This document shows, piece by piece, positions 42,315 through 52,543 of a DNA stretch of 64,000 bases. Below the pieces are notes generated by a model that searched no databases, was not told the DNA's origin, and worked only from the letters and a program-made list of their open reading frames with translations. The stretch covers positions 62,001-126,000 of the forward strand of contig NZ_CATMFB010000005.1 of assembly GCF_950066645.1 (NCBI RefSeq), given 5' to 3'. Origin of the DNA: an uncultured Thalassolituus sp. (lineage in GTDB: Bacteria > Pseudomonadota > Gammaproteobacteria > Pseudomonadales > Oceanobacteraceae). The stretch's first letter is position 1. Each line of letters opens with the position of its first letter. Made by a program: the position numbers and the translations under genes.

Positions 42315-44093
42315 TTGACCATATCGAAGCACGACGACTTTCAACAGAAAAGCCATGTGGGTGTGCGCCTGCTGTCTTACCTTCTGGCATTCAGTTTCTT
42401 TGTCACACTGGCGGCGTCAGTCTATGTCCTCTATTCCGACTACGATCGCGGAATTTCGCAGTTTCAGAATCACCTCAGCCAGATTCAGAGCAGCTATCAA
42501 CAAAGCGTCAGTTACAGCCTCTGGAACTTCGACAACCGTCAGATTGAAAGCCAGCTGAACGGTATTCTGAACTTTCCCGGGGTTGTCTACGTATACATTG
42601 AAAGCCGTAATAAGCTGGTACAGAGTGCTGGCGACATCTATGCCCGTACCGACCAGCAATACTCATTTGAACTGACTCACCAGAGTGCTTCTCAGAACTA
42701 CCACCTGGGCAACCTGTATATCAATGTTGATTACACAGGGCTCTACGACGACCTCAAGCACAAAGCCGTTACTATTATCCTGAGTCAGTTCGTCAAAACC
42801 TTTTCTGTTTCTATTTTTGTACTGTTTCTTGTTCGCTCTCTGATTACGCATCGCCTCAATACGATGGCGGAATGGGCGCGCGGCTTCAGTCTGAACAATC
42901 TCGATCAGGCGCTTGAGTTTGATGGCGGTAAAACGCGCTACGACGAACTCGATATGGTGGCCGATGCAATTAACCGGATGCGCGATACCCTCAAACAGGA
43001 CGCGCACGAACGGGAGCAGTCGAAACAACAGCTGATCCAGACCAAAGAGCAGCTGTCGGTCGCCATTGATAATGCATCGCTCGGCTTCGCCCGATATTTC
43101 CCAGAGCTTGACCGCCTGGAGTGCAACAATCACTTTGCCCGTCAGCTGGCGACAACCCAGCATGAGCTGGAGGCGATGGTGCGCCCGATGGAACATATCC
43201 GCGATCTGATCCGTGGCATCAAGGGGCCGGAACAGCGTGAGCGGATAAATCAGCTGCTTTACGGACGTATTTCCCGAATTCACGGTGAGTTCACTATGGT
43301 GAACTTCCGCAACGACAAATGTTATTTCGATATTACCCTGCAGATTCTGCAGTTTAATGAGTCGCGCCCGAAAGAAATTCTGATCTGCATCGTCGACAAG
43401 ACAAAAGAACAGGCTGCCGGACGCCAGGCGCAGGAACTTGCGATCTCTCTGGAAAACAAAGTGACCCAGCGGACGGAAGAGCTGTACGAGGAACAACAGC
43501 GGGCCAATAACACCATCCGTAAATTACAGGCGCGTCTTGAGCGCTCTATAAACAGTGCGCGTTCAACGTCGTCGAATCAGTTTAAAAAGCTGCTGACCGA
43601 AGAGCTTAGCCGTAATTTTGCAGACAAAGATCTGCCGGGGCGCCTGCCCGTTTTCCGCCAGTATCTGGACATCTGCCTGGCAGATGAGCCCGAGCCTGTC
43701 GATATCACCGGAACAATCCGGGAAGTCATTGATGCGTCTTCAACACTGCACGACATCAAAACCACGACACGACTGCCCTTCTCTCTGATTATTTCCGAGT
43801 CACCGGCTCTGATCCGGTTTGTGCTCGCGGAGCTGTGTGAAAGTGAAAGCTTTATCAAAGCAACGGAGATGCTCGACATAGATATCCGTGTTGGTACTGA
43901 GGTGGCAGATATCAGCCTGACCTTCCACCTGACCAAGGCTCTGGAGAACCTGCCAGACCATCCGAATGGTGACCTGCTGTCGTACATCGTATCCAGCCGC
44001 TTCCGTAACGAGCTGAAGCGCGAACTGAAGGACGCCTCGACAGTGGTTGTGAGCTTTGGGCTGAACCTGATGATGGATGATCTTCCGGACTGA
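42315..44093 (+). CDS. Membrane sensor protein with HAMP and PAS regions, no recognisable output domain
   Basis: 592 residues, starting at TTG (42315) behind AGGATTACGG. TM1 is about 19-41, the periplasmic sensor about 42-150 (SYSLWNFDNRQIESQLNGIL), TM2 about 151-175. HAMP is about 177-235, a PAS-like region about 250-370, and a coiled coil 375-415. The C-terminal ~170 residues sit where HisKA/HATPase domains would be: ESPALIRFVLAELCESESFI recalls an N-box, but the H-box histidine and G-boxes are absent. It may be a degenerate kinase relaying to a partner. Function unknown. Confidence 0.85.
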   Translation: MTISKHDDFQQKSHVGVRLLSYLLAFSFFVTLAASVYVLYSDYDRGISQFQNHLSQIQSSYQQSVSYSLWNFDNRQIESQLNGILNFPGVVYVYIESRNKLVQSAGDIYARTDQQYSFELTHQSASQNYHLGNLYINVDYTGLYDDLKHKAVTIILSQFVKTFSVSIFVLFLVRSLITHRLNTMAEWARGFSLNNLDQALEFDGGKTRYDELDMVADAINRMRDTLKQDAHEREQSKQQLIQTKEQLSVAIDNASLGFARYFPELDRLECNNHFARQLATTQHELEAMVRPMEHIRDLIRGIKGPEQRERINQLLYGRISRIHGEFTMVNFRNDKCYFDITLQILQFNESRPKEILICIVDKTKEQAAGRQAQELAISLENKVTQRTEELYEEQQRANNTIRKLQARLERSINSARSTSSNQFKKLLTEELSRNFADKDLPGRLPVFRQYLDICLADEPEPVDITGTIREVIDASSTLHDIKTTTRLPFSLIISESPALIRFVLAELCESESFIKATEMLDIDIRVGTEVADISLTFHLTKALENLPDHPNGDLLSYIVSSRFRNELKRELKDASTVVVSFGLNLMMDDLPD

Positions 44094-44104
44094 CACCCAA
44101 GCAT

Positions 44105-44144
44105 AAAAAAGCCCCGGACTGCTAAGCAGTCCGGGGCTTTTTTT
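44105..44144. terminator. Bidirectional terminator
   Basis: A 13-bp GC-rich stem GCCCCGGACTGCT / AGCAGTCCGGGGC is flanked by A6 on the left and T7 on the right. It serves both the plus-strand sensor gene and the minus-strand acyl-CoA dehydrogenase gene. Confidence 0.92.
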
Positions 44145-44153
44145 ATTGGCTTA

Positions 44154-45959
44154 TCACGAAATGATGAAGTGATCTTCGTCCATCTGCATCAGAGTCTTTG
44201 GATCTTTCAGCATCATTTTTCCATGAGCTTTGTAACGAGGCAGAATCCGGTCGTAGTAAAACTCAGCTGTCTGAATTTTCGCTTTGTGGAAATCGACATC
44301 CTTACCGGCGTTAATATTTGTCATGGCAGCATCAGCCATTTTCGCCCAGAAGAATGCCATCACAACGTAGCAGGAATACATCAGGTAATCGACAGAAGCA
44401 GAACCAACCATGTCCCGGTCTTTGTTTGCTTTAAACGCAATCCGGTAGGTATCAATTCGCCACGCCAGCATCGCGCGCTTCAGACGGCGGATAAATGGCT
44501 TCATTTCTTTCTTGTTTTCGTGTGATTTGATAAACGCACTCACCACTTCACGGAATTCATTGAAAGACTTCAGTCGACCCAACAGGATCTTACGGCCAAG
44601 AAGGTCAAGCGCCTGAACCCCGGTGGTACCTTCATATAGCTTGGCAATCTGGGTGTCACGGATGATCTGCTCCATGCCCCACTCCTTGATAAAGCCATGA
44701 CCACCGTAAACCTGAACACCGTGGTTTGCCGCTTCATAACCCAGCTCTGTCAGACCCGCTTTCATGATAGGCGTCAGGAAACCGAGTTTGTCATCCCAGT
44801 CTTCGTACGCTTCCATATCGCCTGCAGCGTGCGACGCCATCATTTTGTCTGCCAGCGTTGCTGCGTAATACAGCATGGCACGACCACCCTCAGCGATGGC
44901 TTTCTGAGTCAGAAGCATGCGACGGACATCCGGGTGAACGATCAGTGCATCAGCGACTTTATCCGGGCTCTTTTTACCACTCAGCGAACGCATAGAACGA
45001 CGCTCTTTGGCGTAAGGCAATGCGCCCTGGAAGGACAGCTCTGCGGCACCAATCCCCTGAATAGAGGTTCCCAGACGGGCGGTATTCATAAAGGTGAACA
45101 TACAATGCAGACCTTTATTTTCAGGGCCGATCAGGAAACCTTTCGAACCATCGAAGTTCATCACACAGGTAGACGAACCGTGAATACCCATTTTGTGTTC
45201 GATAGAACCACAGGTCACATTGTTCGCGTCGCCGTTGCTGCCGTCTTCGTTCACATTCAGCTTGGGCACAATAAACAGAGAAATACCTTTGGTACCGGCC
45301 GGTGCATCAGGCAGACGCGCCAGCACGATGTGAACGATGTTGTCGGTAAAATCGTGTTCACCAGAAGAAATAAAAATCTTGGTACCGGTGATGTTGTAGC
45401 TGCCGTCCGGATTTGGCTCAGCCTTGGTTTTTACCTGACCAAGGTCAGTACCACACTGAGGCTCAGTCAGACACATAGTGCCGGTCCAGTGACCTTCAGT
45501 CAGCGGTACGAGAAAGGTCTGTTTCTGCTCTTCGGTACCGTGCAGATAAATAGTATTCATGGCGCCCAGTGACAGGCCCGGGTACATACCCCACACCCAG
45601 TTTGCCGTACCGATCAGCTCAGATTTGATCACGCCCAGTGACAGAGGCAGGCCCTGGCCGCCGTATTCAACCGGCGCAGACATACCCTGCCAGCCGCCTT
45701 CCATATACTGCTGGTAAGCTTCTTTAAAGCCTGGAGGTGTGGTGACTTTACCGTCTTCGAATTTACAGCCTTCATCACCTACCTGATACAGAGGTGACAG
45801 TACTTCTTCGCTGAAACGGGCGGCCTCGCCAATGATGGCATCGACCATATCAGGGGTGGCTTCTTCACCGCCTGGAATATTCTGATAGTGCTTCTGATAG
45901 TCGAAAACGTCGTTAATCAGGAAATTGATGTCGCGCAGTGGTGCTTTGTACTGAATCAT
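44154..45959 (-). CDS. Acyl-CoA dehydrogenase (large ~600-residue subfamily)
   Basis: 601 residues, FAD-dependent dehydrogenation of an acyl-CoA, first step of beta-oxidation. Signatures include LTEPQCGTDLGQVKTKAE, GSYNITGTKIFISSGEHDFT, the EWGMEQIIRDTQIAKLYEGT segment and the C-terminal extension (RLKRAMLAWRIDTYR) of the DmdC/FadE-like long subfamily. It lies behind fadD on the same strand after a 140-bp gap. Chain-length preference is not visible. Confidence 0.93.
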   Translation of the reverse strand: MIQYKAPLRDINFLINDVFDYQKHYQNIPGGEEATPDMVDAIIGEAARFSEEVLSPLYQVGDEGCKFEDGKVTTPPGFKEAYQQYMEGGWQGMSAPVEYGGQGLPLSLGVIKSELIGTANWVWGMYPGLSLGAMNTIYLHGTEEQKQTFLVPLTEGHWTGTMCLTEPQCGTDLGQVKTKAEPNPDGSYNITGTKIFISSGEHDFTDNIVHIVLARLPDAPAGTKGISLFIVPKLNVNEDGSNGDANNVTCGSIEHKMGIHGSSTCVMNFDGSKGFLIGPENKGLHCMFTFMNTARLGTSIQGIGAAELSFQGALPYAKERRSMRSLSGKKSPDKVADALIVHPDVRRMLLTQKAIAEGGRAMLYYAATLADKMMASHAAGDMEAYEDWDDKLGFLTPIMKAGLTELGYEAANHGVQVYGGHGFIKEWGMEQIIRDTQIAKLYEGTTGVQALDLLGRKILLGRLKSFNEFREVVSAFIKSHENKKEMKPFIRRLKRAMLAWRIDTYRIAFKANKDRDMVGSASVDYLMYSCYVVMAFFWAKMADAAMTNINAGKDVDFHKAKIQTAEFYYDRILPRYKAHGKMMLKDPKTLMQMDEDHFIIS

Positions 45960-46056
45960 GAAAATGTCTCGTTGTTTAAAATACAGACACTCAGGATTCT
46001 TTCAGCAGGAGGGATGCCCGCCATTGGCCTGTAAGACCACAGCGGGCGTCAGCAGA

Positions 46057-46083
46057 GTTAACCCCGCAGAAAACAGGGTTAAC
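46057..46083 (-). terminator. Inverted repeat after fadD
   Basis: A perfect 8-bp repeat GTTAACCC / GGGTTAAC with an 11-bp spacer lies 17 bp past the fadD stop. No T-run follows, so it may be a weak terminator or a protein site before the acyl-CoA dehydrogenase gene. Confidence 0.4.
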
Positions 46084-46099
46084 TACTGACTCAGATCAA

Positions 46100-47827
46100 T
46101 CAGGCAGGCTCAGCTTCTTTGCGCTTTGCTGCTTCTTCGTCTTTCAGTTCACGACGCAGGATCTTGCCGACTGGAGTCATCGGCAGCTCAGTACGGAATT
46201 CAATGTACTTAGGCTGCTTATAACCGGTCAGGTTTTCACGGCAGTGTGCCTTGATGTCTTCAACCGTCAGATTCGGATCCGATGAAATAATGAAGAGCTT
46301 CACTGCTTCACCGCTCTTCGCGTCCGGTACACCGATCGCTGCACAGTTTTCAACTGCAGGGTGGTTTGCGACTACTTCTTCAATTTCGTTCGGGTACACG
46401 TTAAAACCAGAAACCAGAATCATATCTTTGATACGGTCAACGATCTTGACGAAACCATCGTCATCAATGACGGCAACGTCACCGGTCTTCAACCACTCGC
46501 CATCAGCCGTGAAGGAATCGGCAGTGGCTTCCGGACGGTTCCAGTAACCTTTCATGACCTGAGGGCCTTTCACACACAGCTCTCCACGATCGCCCTGCGG
46601 CACTTCGTTGCCCTGATCGTCGATACACTTCAGTGCAGTACCCGGTACTGCCTGACCCACAGTACCCAGACGCTCCAGGCCACCAGCTGGGTTAACCGCA
46701 ACGATAGGTGAGCACTCAGTCAGACCATAGCCTTCGGAGATGCCACAACCGGTAAGATCTTTCCAGCGCTTAGCAGTGTCTTCCATCAGAGCGGTACCGC
46801 CAGACAGCGTCAGGTTCAGGTGAGAGAAATCCAGCTCTTTGAATTTAGGGTGATTCAGCAGGCCCACAAAGAGAGTGTTCAGACCGACAAAACCGTCCAG
46901 CTGATGACCAGAGATCATCTTAATGAACATACCAGGATCACGTGGGTTCGCGATCAGGATACTGTGGTCGCCCGAATCCAGCATGGCCATCAGGTGAACA
47001 GTAAAGGAGTAGATGTGGTAAAGCGGCAGCGGAGCAACCACAGTTGCGCCATCTACAGGCTTCAGTGGCTTACCGCTGTCGTCCACCTGAGCCATGTTGG
47101 TACGTGCCTGAAGCATGTTAGCAATCAGGTTGAGGTTGGTCAGCTCGGCGCCTTTAGCAACACCGGTGGTACCACCAGTGTACTGCAGTACGATAGTGCT
47201 GTTGTGGCCAGTGATGTGGTTCTTAGCGTACGCACCGGATGATTTCCCCAGGCTCAGTGCCTTACGGAAACGCACTGCGGTCGGCAGCGAGTAATCCGGA
47301 ATCATCTTTTTAATGTACTTAGCCGCAGCGTTGATCAGCTGACGCTTAGGGAATGGCAGCATGTCGGCCAGGCTGGTCACGATCACGTGCTTCAGACCGG
47401 TTTCCGGCAGGATGTTCTGCACTGACTTGGCAAACATGTCCATGCACACCAGCGCCTTCGCACCCGAGTCATTGAACTGATGCAACATCTCACGCTCGGT
47501 GTAGAGAGGGTTGGTGTTAACCAGGATCATACCCGCACGCAGAACACCATATACCGCAATCGGGCACTGCATGATGTTAGGCATCTGGACAGCCACACGG
47601 TCACCCGGCTTCAGGGTGGTGTGATTCTGGAGGTAGGAAGCGAACGCCGCGCTGTACTCATCAATTTCGCGATAAGTCAGAGTGTAACCTACGCTGGTAA
47701 ACGCTTTGCGGTCGGCATAACGCTCAAACGCGCTGTCGATAACTTCAACTACTGAGTCGTACTCATTGGTGTTGATCGTGTCGGCAATACCGGGTGCACG
47801 TTTACCGTCCCAGAATGACGCATCCAT
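46100..47827 (-). CDS. fadD: Long-chain fatty acid-CoA ligase
   Basis: 575 residues; activates fatty acids to acyl-CoA at the inner membrane. The AMP-binding P-loop is LQYTGGTTGVAKGAELTN (about 214), followed by GYGLTECSP (about 372), the GDRGELCVKGPQVMKGYW segment and the C-terminal catalytic lysine region TPVGKILRREL. An AGGGGG ribosome site precedes the ATG. Divergent from an AraC-type regulator that may control it. Confidence 0.95.
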   Translation of the reverse strand: MDASFWDGKRAPGIADTINTNEYDSVVEVIDSAFERYADRKAFTSVGYTLTYREIDEYSAAFASYLQNHTTLKPGDRVAVQMPNIMQCPIAVYGVLRAGMILVNTNPLYTEREMLHQFNDSGAKALVCMDMFAKSVQNILPETGLKHVIVTSLADMLPFPKRQLINAAAKYIKKMIPDYSLPTAVRFRKALSLGKSSGAYAKNHITGHNSTIVLQYTGGTTGVAKGAELTNLNLIANMLQARTNMAQVDDSGKPLKPVDGATVVAPLPLYHIYSFTVHLMAMLDSGDHSILIANPRDPGMFIKMISGHQLDGFVGLNTLFVGLLNHPKFKELDFSHLNLTLSGGTALMEDTAKRWKDLTGCGISEGYGLTECSPIVAVNPAGGLERLGTVGQAVPGTALKCIDDQGNEVPQGDRGELCVKGPQVMKGYWNRPEATADSFTADGEWLKTGDVAVIDDDGFVKIVDRIKDMILVSGFNVYPNEIEEVVANHPAVENCAAIGVPDAKSGEAVKLFIISSDPNLTVEDIKAHCRENLTGYKQPKYIEFRTELPMTPVGKILRRELKDEEAAKRKEAEPA

Positions 47828-47974
47828 ATTAAAAACCCCCTAACAAATGTTCTTTTTCTGACCGCCCGAACTATCCCTGAAAGGGTGTTTGAGCGGAAGT
47901 GGAATTCGTGACATGATTCTGGTCATTTATCGCCACACTATTTATCCGGGTATCCGGTATAAACAGGAGAGAAT

Positions 47975-49015
47975 ATGCAGCCTCACACCACGGCAGACGG
48001 GACTTCTGCGGCCATCTCTCACGAGTACCTCGGCCCTCTGCTGGAATTTCTGGCGCAACAAGGTATCAGCAGTGCGCAACTAGTACAAGGTACAGGGCTT
48101 ATGCCACGCGCACTCAGCACCCCTGGACGGGCCATTTCGGCAACCCAGTACGACCAGATTTTCCACAATGCTGTGACATTGACAGCAGACCCTCTGCTGG
48201 GGTTTGAACACGGTCGGCGGATGAGCATTGCGACTCACGGTTTTCTGGGATTTGCGGTGATGGCCAGTGACAGTCTCGGACATGGTCTCTCCCTGGCCAT
48301 CCGTTACGCTGCCACCCGCACGGGCCTGGCTGATATCCGGTTCGTGCACCAGGACGGCAAGGCCATCATCCAGGTTCTGCGACGAAAAGCCCTGCCCCGC
48401 AGCTTTCCTTATATTGCGCACAACATTCTGGTCACCTTCCTGACAATTGCCCGATTTCTTACCCGGGAAGAGCTGAGTGATGACGTCAGTATCTGCCTTC
48501 AGGAAGCGCCGCAGCAACCGGAACACTATTACCGTAACCTGCTCGACTGCGAGGTGCACTTTCATCAGGAGCACTATCAGCTGGTGCTGTCAGACGACCT
48601 GCTGACGATCCCGGTATCTACCGCCAACGGCGTCGCCCGTCTGATCGCTGAACAGGAGTGTGAACGACTGCTTGCCGCCACCACTCCCGAAGCCCTGGAC
48701 CTGGCCTCACGTGTACGCCATCAGCTTCAGCAATATGGGCACACGCTGTCTTTGCAGGACATCGCCCGGCGCCTGGAGGTCAGCCCACGCACGCTTAACC
48801 GTCAACTGGCCCAGTTAAACACCAGTCTGCGCCAACTCACAGACGAAGTCAGAAAAGAGTATGCCTGCCACCTGTTATCCGCCACACAACTTAAGATTGA
48901 AGAGATCGCAGGGGAACTCTCTTATACGGACACTTCTAACTTCGTCCGCGCCTTCCGGCGCTGGGTCGGAGTCACGCCACTGGCGTTCCGGAAAATGACA
49001 AAATCTGTGGTCTGA
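47975..49015 (+). CDS. AraC-family regulator with Arabinose_bd-type N-terminal domain
   Basis: 346 residues. The N-terminal ~190 residues match the OruR/ArgR-like sensing domain (GLMPRALSTPGRAISATQYD, STHGFLGFAVMASDSLG-like segment). The C-terminal AraC domain has two HTH units (LSLQDIARRLEVSPRTLNRQ; KIEEIAGELSYTDTSNFVRA, then FRRWVGVTPLAFR). It sits between fadD and a fatty acid desaturase, so it may respond to fatty acids. No operator is identified. Confidence 0.9.
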   Translation: MQPHTTADGTSAAISHEYLGPLLEFLAQQGISSAQLVQGTGLMPRALSTPGRAISATQYDQIFHNAVTLTADPLLGFEHGRRMSIATHGFLGFAVMASDSLGHGLSLAIRYAATRTGLADIRFVHQDGKAIIQVLRRKALPRSFPYIAHNILVTFLTIARFLTREELSDDVSICLQEAPQQPEHYYRNLLDCEVHFHQEHYQLVLSDDLLTIPVSTANGVARLIAEQECERLLAATTPEALDLASRVRHQLQQYGHTLSLQDIARRLEVSPRTLNRQLAQLNTSLRQLTDEVRKEYACHLLSATQLKIEEIAGELSYTDTSNFVRAFRRWVGVTPLAFRKMTKSVV

Positions 49016-49142
49016 TTCACATTAGCGGGTGCGCGAGTTGCCAAACACCTGTATAACAACGCTATACTCAGGACGCTTTTTGTCTAATATAACCAGATGT
49101 CACCTCTCACCGTGACACGATAATAAGAACAGAATAAAGACA

Positions 49143-50246
49143 ATGACGAATATTCATTTCCAGAGCGGGAAACGCCCCGTGTATCAGGAGCTGTCAGCGG
49201 CAGTTAACCAGCACTTCCGTGACAGTGGTCAGAAAAAATCCGGAAACCATACGCTTTTCCGTAAGGCCCTTATTATCGGCCTCCTCTACGTTGGCACCTA
49301 CCTCGCGGTGTATGCTCTTCCTGAGGGCTGGCAACTGCTGGCGTGGGCGCTCCACGGTATTGCGACGGCTCTTGTGGGCTTTAATATCATGCACGATGGT
49401 GCGCACGAGTCCTTCAGCCGTTCCCGCCGCCTGAACCGTCTGATGGCACTGACTTTTAACCTCATCGGCAGCAACCGCTACTACTGGGCGCAGAAGCACA
49501 ACCGCAATCACCACGCATTCACGAATGTCGATGAAGCGGACGAAGATATTGATGCGCTGGGGCTGTTCCGTATGAGCCCACACCAGAAACACAGATTCTT
49601 TCATCGCTATCAACACTTCTATGTCTGGGGCCTGTACCTGATCACCAGCCTGTTCTGGTTTTTCGCCCTCGACTTCAAGGCCTATCACAGCCAGAAGATA
49701 GCGCACCGTAAATACAGCCACCGTATGCGTCTGGCAGACCACGTAGAGTTCTGGGCATCCAAAGCGGTGTATCTGATCATTTATCTGTTACTGCCTGCCA
49801 CGGTACTGGGTGGTGAAGCCGCCCTCACCGGCTTTCTGATCATGCATGCCTTCCTGGGCTTCCTGTTTGCTGTGGTCTTCCAGCTGGCGCATGTCGTGGA
49901 TAAAGCGGAGTTCCCGCGCCCTGATGAACACGGCACCATGGAAGATGAATGGGCCGTTCACCAGATGCGTACGACCGTAGACTTTGCCACAGATAACCGC
50001 TTTCTCACCTGGGCGTTGGGCGGCCTGAACTTTCAGGCAGAGCATCACCTGTTTCCCAGGATCAGTCATGTGCATTACCCGGATCTGCACCCTCTGGTGT
50101 CTGCGCGCGCAGAAGCCATGGGCTATCAGATTCGTAGCTACCCGACGCTCTGGGCTGCAATTCGTGGACATTACCGACATATGCGGGCCATGGCACGACC
50201 AGAAGAGGAACTTATCGGGTCGCCTAATGATCAACAGACCTGTTAA
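49143..50246 (+). CDS. Membrane fatty acid desaturase (front-end/acyl-lipid type)
   Basis: 367 residues with four or more membrane helices. The three histidine boxes are HDGAH (84-88), HNRNHH (119-124) and QAEHH (298-302). Replacement of the first histidine in box 3 by glutamine is the mark of the linoleoyl-CoA/delta-6-like group. It inserts a double bond into acyl chains, likely tuning membrane fluidity. It follows the AraC regulator by 127 bp. Confidence 0.92.
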   Translation: MTNIHFQSGKRPVYQELSAAVNQHFRDSGQKKSGNHTLFRKALIIGLLYVGTYLAVYALPEGWQLLAWALHGIATALVGFNIMHDGAHESFSRSRRLNRLMALTFNLIGSNRYYWAQKHNRNHHAFTNVDEADEDIDALGLFRMSPHQKHRFFHRYQHFYVWGLYLITSLFWFFALDFKAYHSQKIAHRKYSHRMRLADHVEFWASKAVYLIIYLLLPATVLGGEAALTGFLIMHAFLGFLFAVVFQLAHVVDKAEFPRPDEHGTMEDEWAVHQMRTTVDFATDNRFLTWALGGLNFQAEHHLFPRISHVHYPDLHPLVSARAEAMGYQIRSYPTLWAAIRGHYRHMRAMARPEEELIGSPNDQQTC

Positions 50247-50525
50247 ACTGGCTTAAAACGATACATGAGGTGGGCTGCAGAAAACGCAGCACCTCGCCTC
50301 AACTATCTGTTTCATCGGCTCAGCCCGCCATCCGGCGACCCGGATATCGCGACTTTATGCAGAGCTGAAATTTTTCGGATGCCCAGAAGTCTTTTCTGCA
50401 GGAAGCGATAACAGAAGACGCCGACTGGGCACCCGTCATAGATACGTTCAACAGTATGCTGAACACGACGTAGATATCAGGTTTCACTGACATCTGCGAA
50501 GTGCATCTGTAATACCAGAGAGCGG
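50247..50525 (+). other. Intergenic region with hairpin
   Basis: The 279 bp hold a hairpin at 50267-50295 (GAGGTG / CACCTC and CTGC / GCAG arms with a GG bulge, loop AGAAAAC) just after the desaturase, without a T-run. I see no open frame, tRNA or repeat in the remainder; it presumably contains the promoter of the next gene. Confidence 0.4.
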
Positions 50526-52499
50526 TTGTTTATAAGACAGGACGCGCAATCGGTTATGCACCCACGGCTGGAACAGCAATTATCACTCTATCTGAGTGAC
50601 ACCCCGGAGCTTCGCGAAGCTCTCGAGCACTTTATTCAGGCAGTCGACCTGAGCTACCGCGCTTATGACATGGAGCGCCATGATCTGAAGCGATCTCTCG
50701 AGCTGGGGGCAAAAACCCTGATGGAGAGAAACGTCGTACTCAGTCGTAATCTGGAAGCGCAGCGCACAGCGCAGCAGCGTCTGGCGCAATCATACGAAGT
50801 ACTCAACGCCACCCTTAATTCGTCAAATGAGGGCGTTCTGGTGGTGGGTCACGACGATATTCCTATTGCCTATAACCACCGCTACCTTGAACTGATGAGG
50901 CTGACTCAGCAGCGGATTGCTGAAATGGACGCCGTCAGCCTGATGAAAAACAGCAAATCGCTGGTCAAAGACAGAGCCAGACTGAGTGCTCAGCTAAAAG
51001 CCCTGAAAGAGCCCGGAAGCAGCGCGTTTGAGGTATTCGAGTACCATGATGGCACCTGGGTCGAAATCTACGCGACACACCATGAAGCTGCGGGCTATAT
51101 CTGGATGCTCCGTGACATTACCGAAGTCCGCCAGAAAGAAGCGACCATCAGTTTTCAGGCATTTCACGATAGCCTGACGGGACTGCCTAACCGGGTTCAG
51201 CTTCAGGAGCGTCTCCTGAATGCCATTGATAACGCCCAGCAGGGACATCACCGTTTCGCCCTCTGCTACCTTGATCTGGATGGATTCAAAACCATCAACG
51301 ACAGCCTCGGGCACAACAGTGGCGATGACCTGCTGATTCAGGTAGCGAAACGCCTGAAAGACGTAATGCGCCCTGAAGATACGCTCGCCCGCGTGGGCGG
51401 AGACGAATTTGTCGTTATTTTTAACCACATTCACGACCATCAGGAAATTCTCGGACTGGCTGAAGACCTGCTGAAAACCCTCGCCGATCCTATTCGACTG
51501 GAACGACGCGAGTTTGTGATTGGCGCCTCAATCGGCATTGCCATGTACCCGACAGACGGCGAAGAAGTCGGCATTCTTATGCGTGATGCAGATATTGCGA
51601 TGTACCGGGCGAAAGCCAACGGCAAAAACTGTTTCCACTTTTTTACGCCCGCCATGGAGCGTATGGCAGTGCAGCGTATGTCGCTGGAGACAAACCTGCG
51701 CCGCGCCCTTGAGAAAAACCATCTCGAGCTTTATTACCAGCCTAAGGTCTGTCTGCATGATATTTCAGGCAACCTGAAAACCGGCCACCTGCACAGTTTT
51801 GAAGCGCTTCTACGCTGGCCCAAATCCAACGGTGAATTTGTCTCGCCTGAGAGCTTTATTCATATCGCCGAAGACACCGGAATGATCGGACGTATCGGTT
51901 ACTGGATTCTTGAGCAGGCGTGTCTGCAGGCCAAGGCCTGGTACGATCAGGGATACCACGCCAACATCAGCGTGAATATCTCGCCGCGTCAGTTTCTGAT
52001 TCCCAACTTTCATCATGAAATCATGCATATCATCCGGGAACTGAAGGTCCCGGAATCGCTGATTTCCATCGAAATTACTGAAAGTCTGCTGATGCAGGAC
52101 CTGACTCACGCGCGGCACGTTCTTGAGTATTTCCGTGATCAGGGGATATTTATTTACCTCGACGACTTCGGTACCGGTTTTTCTTCACTGAATTACCTGA
52201 AAAACCTGCCGGTCAACGCCATCAAAATTGATCGCACCTTTGTCAAAGATCTGAGCTGGAGCAGTGCCGATCAGGCGATCGCTGCCTCCATCATTACCCT
52301 GGGCAAAAACCTGGATATGCTGATTGTCGCCGAAGGCATCGAAAATGCCGAACAGGCAGATTTTCTCATCCGTAACGGCTGTGATCTGGCTCAGGGCTAT
52401 TACTACGGCCATCCCGTTAATGCCGAACAGGCGACTCTGTATCTGCATCCGGACGATATGATCCCTTCAACAATTGCCAACAGCCTGACTCCTGAGTAA
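50526..52499 (+). CDS. PAS-GGDEF-EAL c-di-GMP protein
   Basis: Up to 657 residues; start TTG 50526 or ATG 50556. An N-terminal coiled helical part (about 1-95) precedes a PAS domain (about 95-210), a GGDEF domain with intact GGDEF (about 293) and an EAL domain with intact FEALLRW (about 427), SIEITES and DDFGTGFSSL motifs. It could make and break c-di-GMP; the EAL residues look active. No membrane helices, so it is a cytosolic sensor enzyme. Confidence 0.94.
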   Translation: MFIRQDAQSVMHPRLEQQLSLYLSDTPELREALEHFIQAVDLSYRAYDMERHDLKRSLELGAKTLMERNVVLSRNLEAQRTAQQRLAQSYEVLNATLNSSNEGVLVVGHDDIPIAYNHRYLELMRLTQQRIAEMDAVSLMKNSKSLVKDRARLSAQLKALKEPGSSAFEVFEYHDGTWVEIYATHHEAAGYIWMLRDITEVRQKEATISFQAFHDSLTGLPNRVQLQERLLNAIDNAQQGHHRFALCYLDLDGFKTINDSLGHNSGDDLLIQVAKRLKDVMRPEDTLARVGGDEFVVIFNHIHDHQEILGLAEDLLKTLADPIRLERREFVIGASIGIAMYPTDGEEVGILMRDADIAMYRAKANGKNCFHFFTPAMERMAVQRMSLETNLRRALEKNHLELYYQPKVCLHDISGNLKTGHLHSFEALLRWPKSNGEFVSPESFIHIAEDTGMIGRIGYWILEQACLQAKAWYDQGYHANISVNISPRQFLIPNFHHEIMHIIRELKVPESLISIEITESLLMQDLTHARHVLEYFRDQGIFIYLDDFGTGFSSLNYLKNLPVNAIKIDRTFVKDLSWSSADQAIAASIITLGKNLDMLIVAEGIENAEQADFLIRNGCDLAQGYYYGHPVNAEQATLYLHPDDMIPSTIANSLTPE

Positions 52500-52543
52500 A
52501 TTGCCAGCCAGTTTACTCAGTCAGATGCCGGAGCCATCGATCT

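Noticed and set aside
44697-45572. 291-residue plus-strand open frame
   Set aside because: Antisense to the acyl-CoA dehydrogenase; a shadow of its biased codon use.
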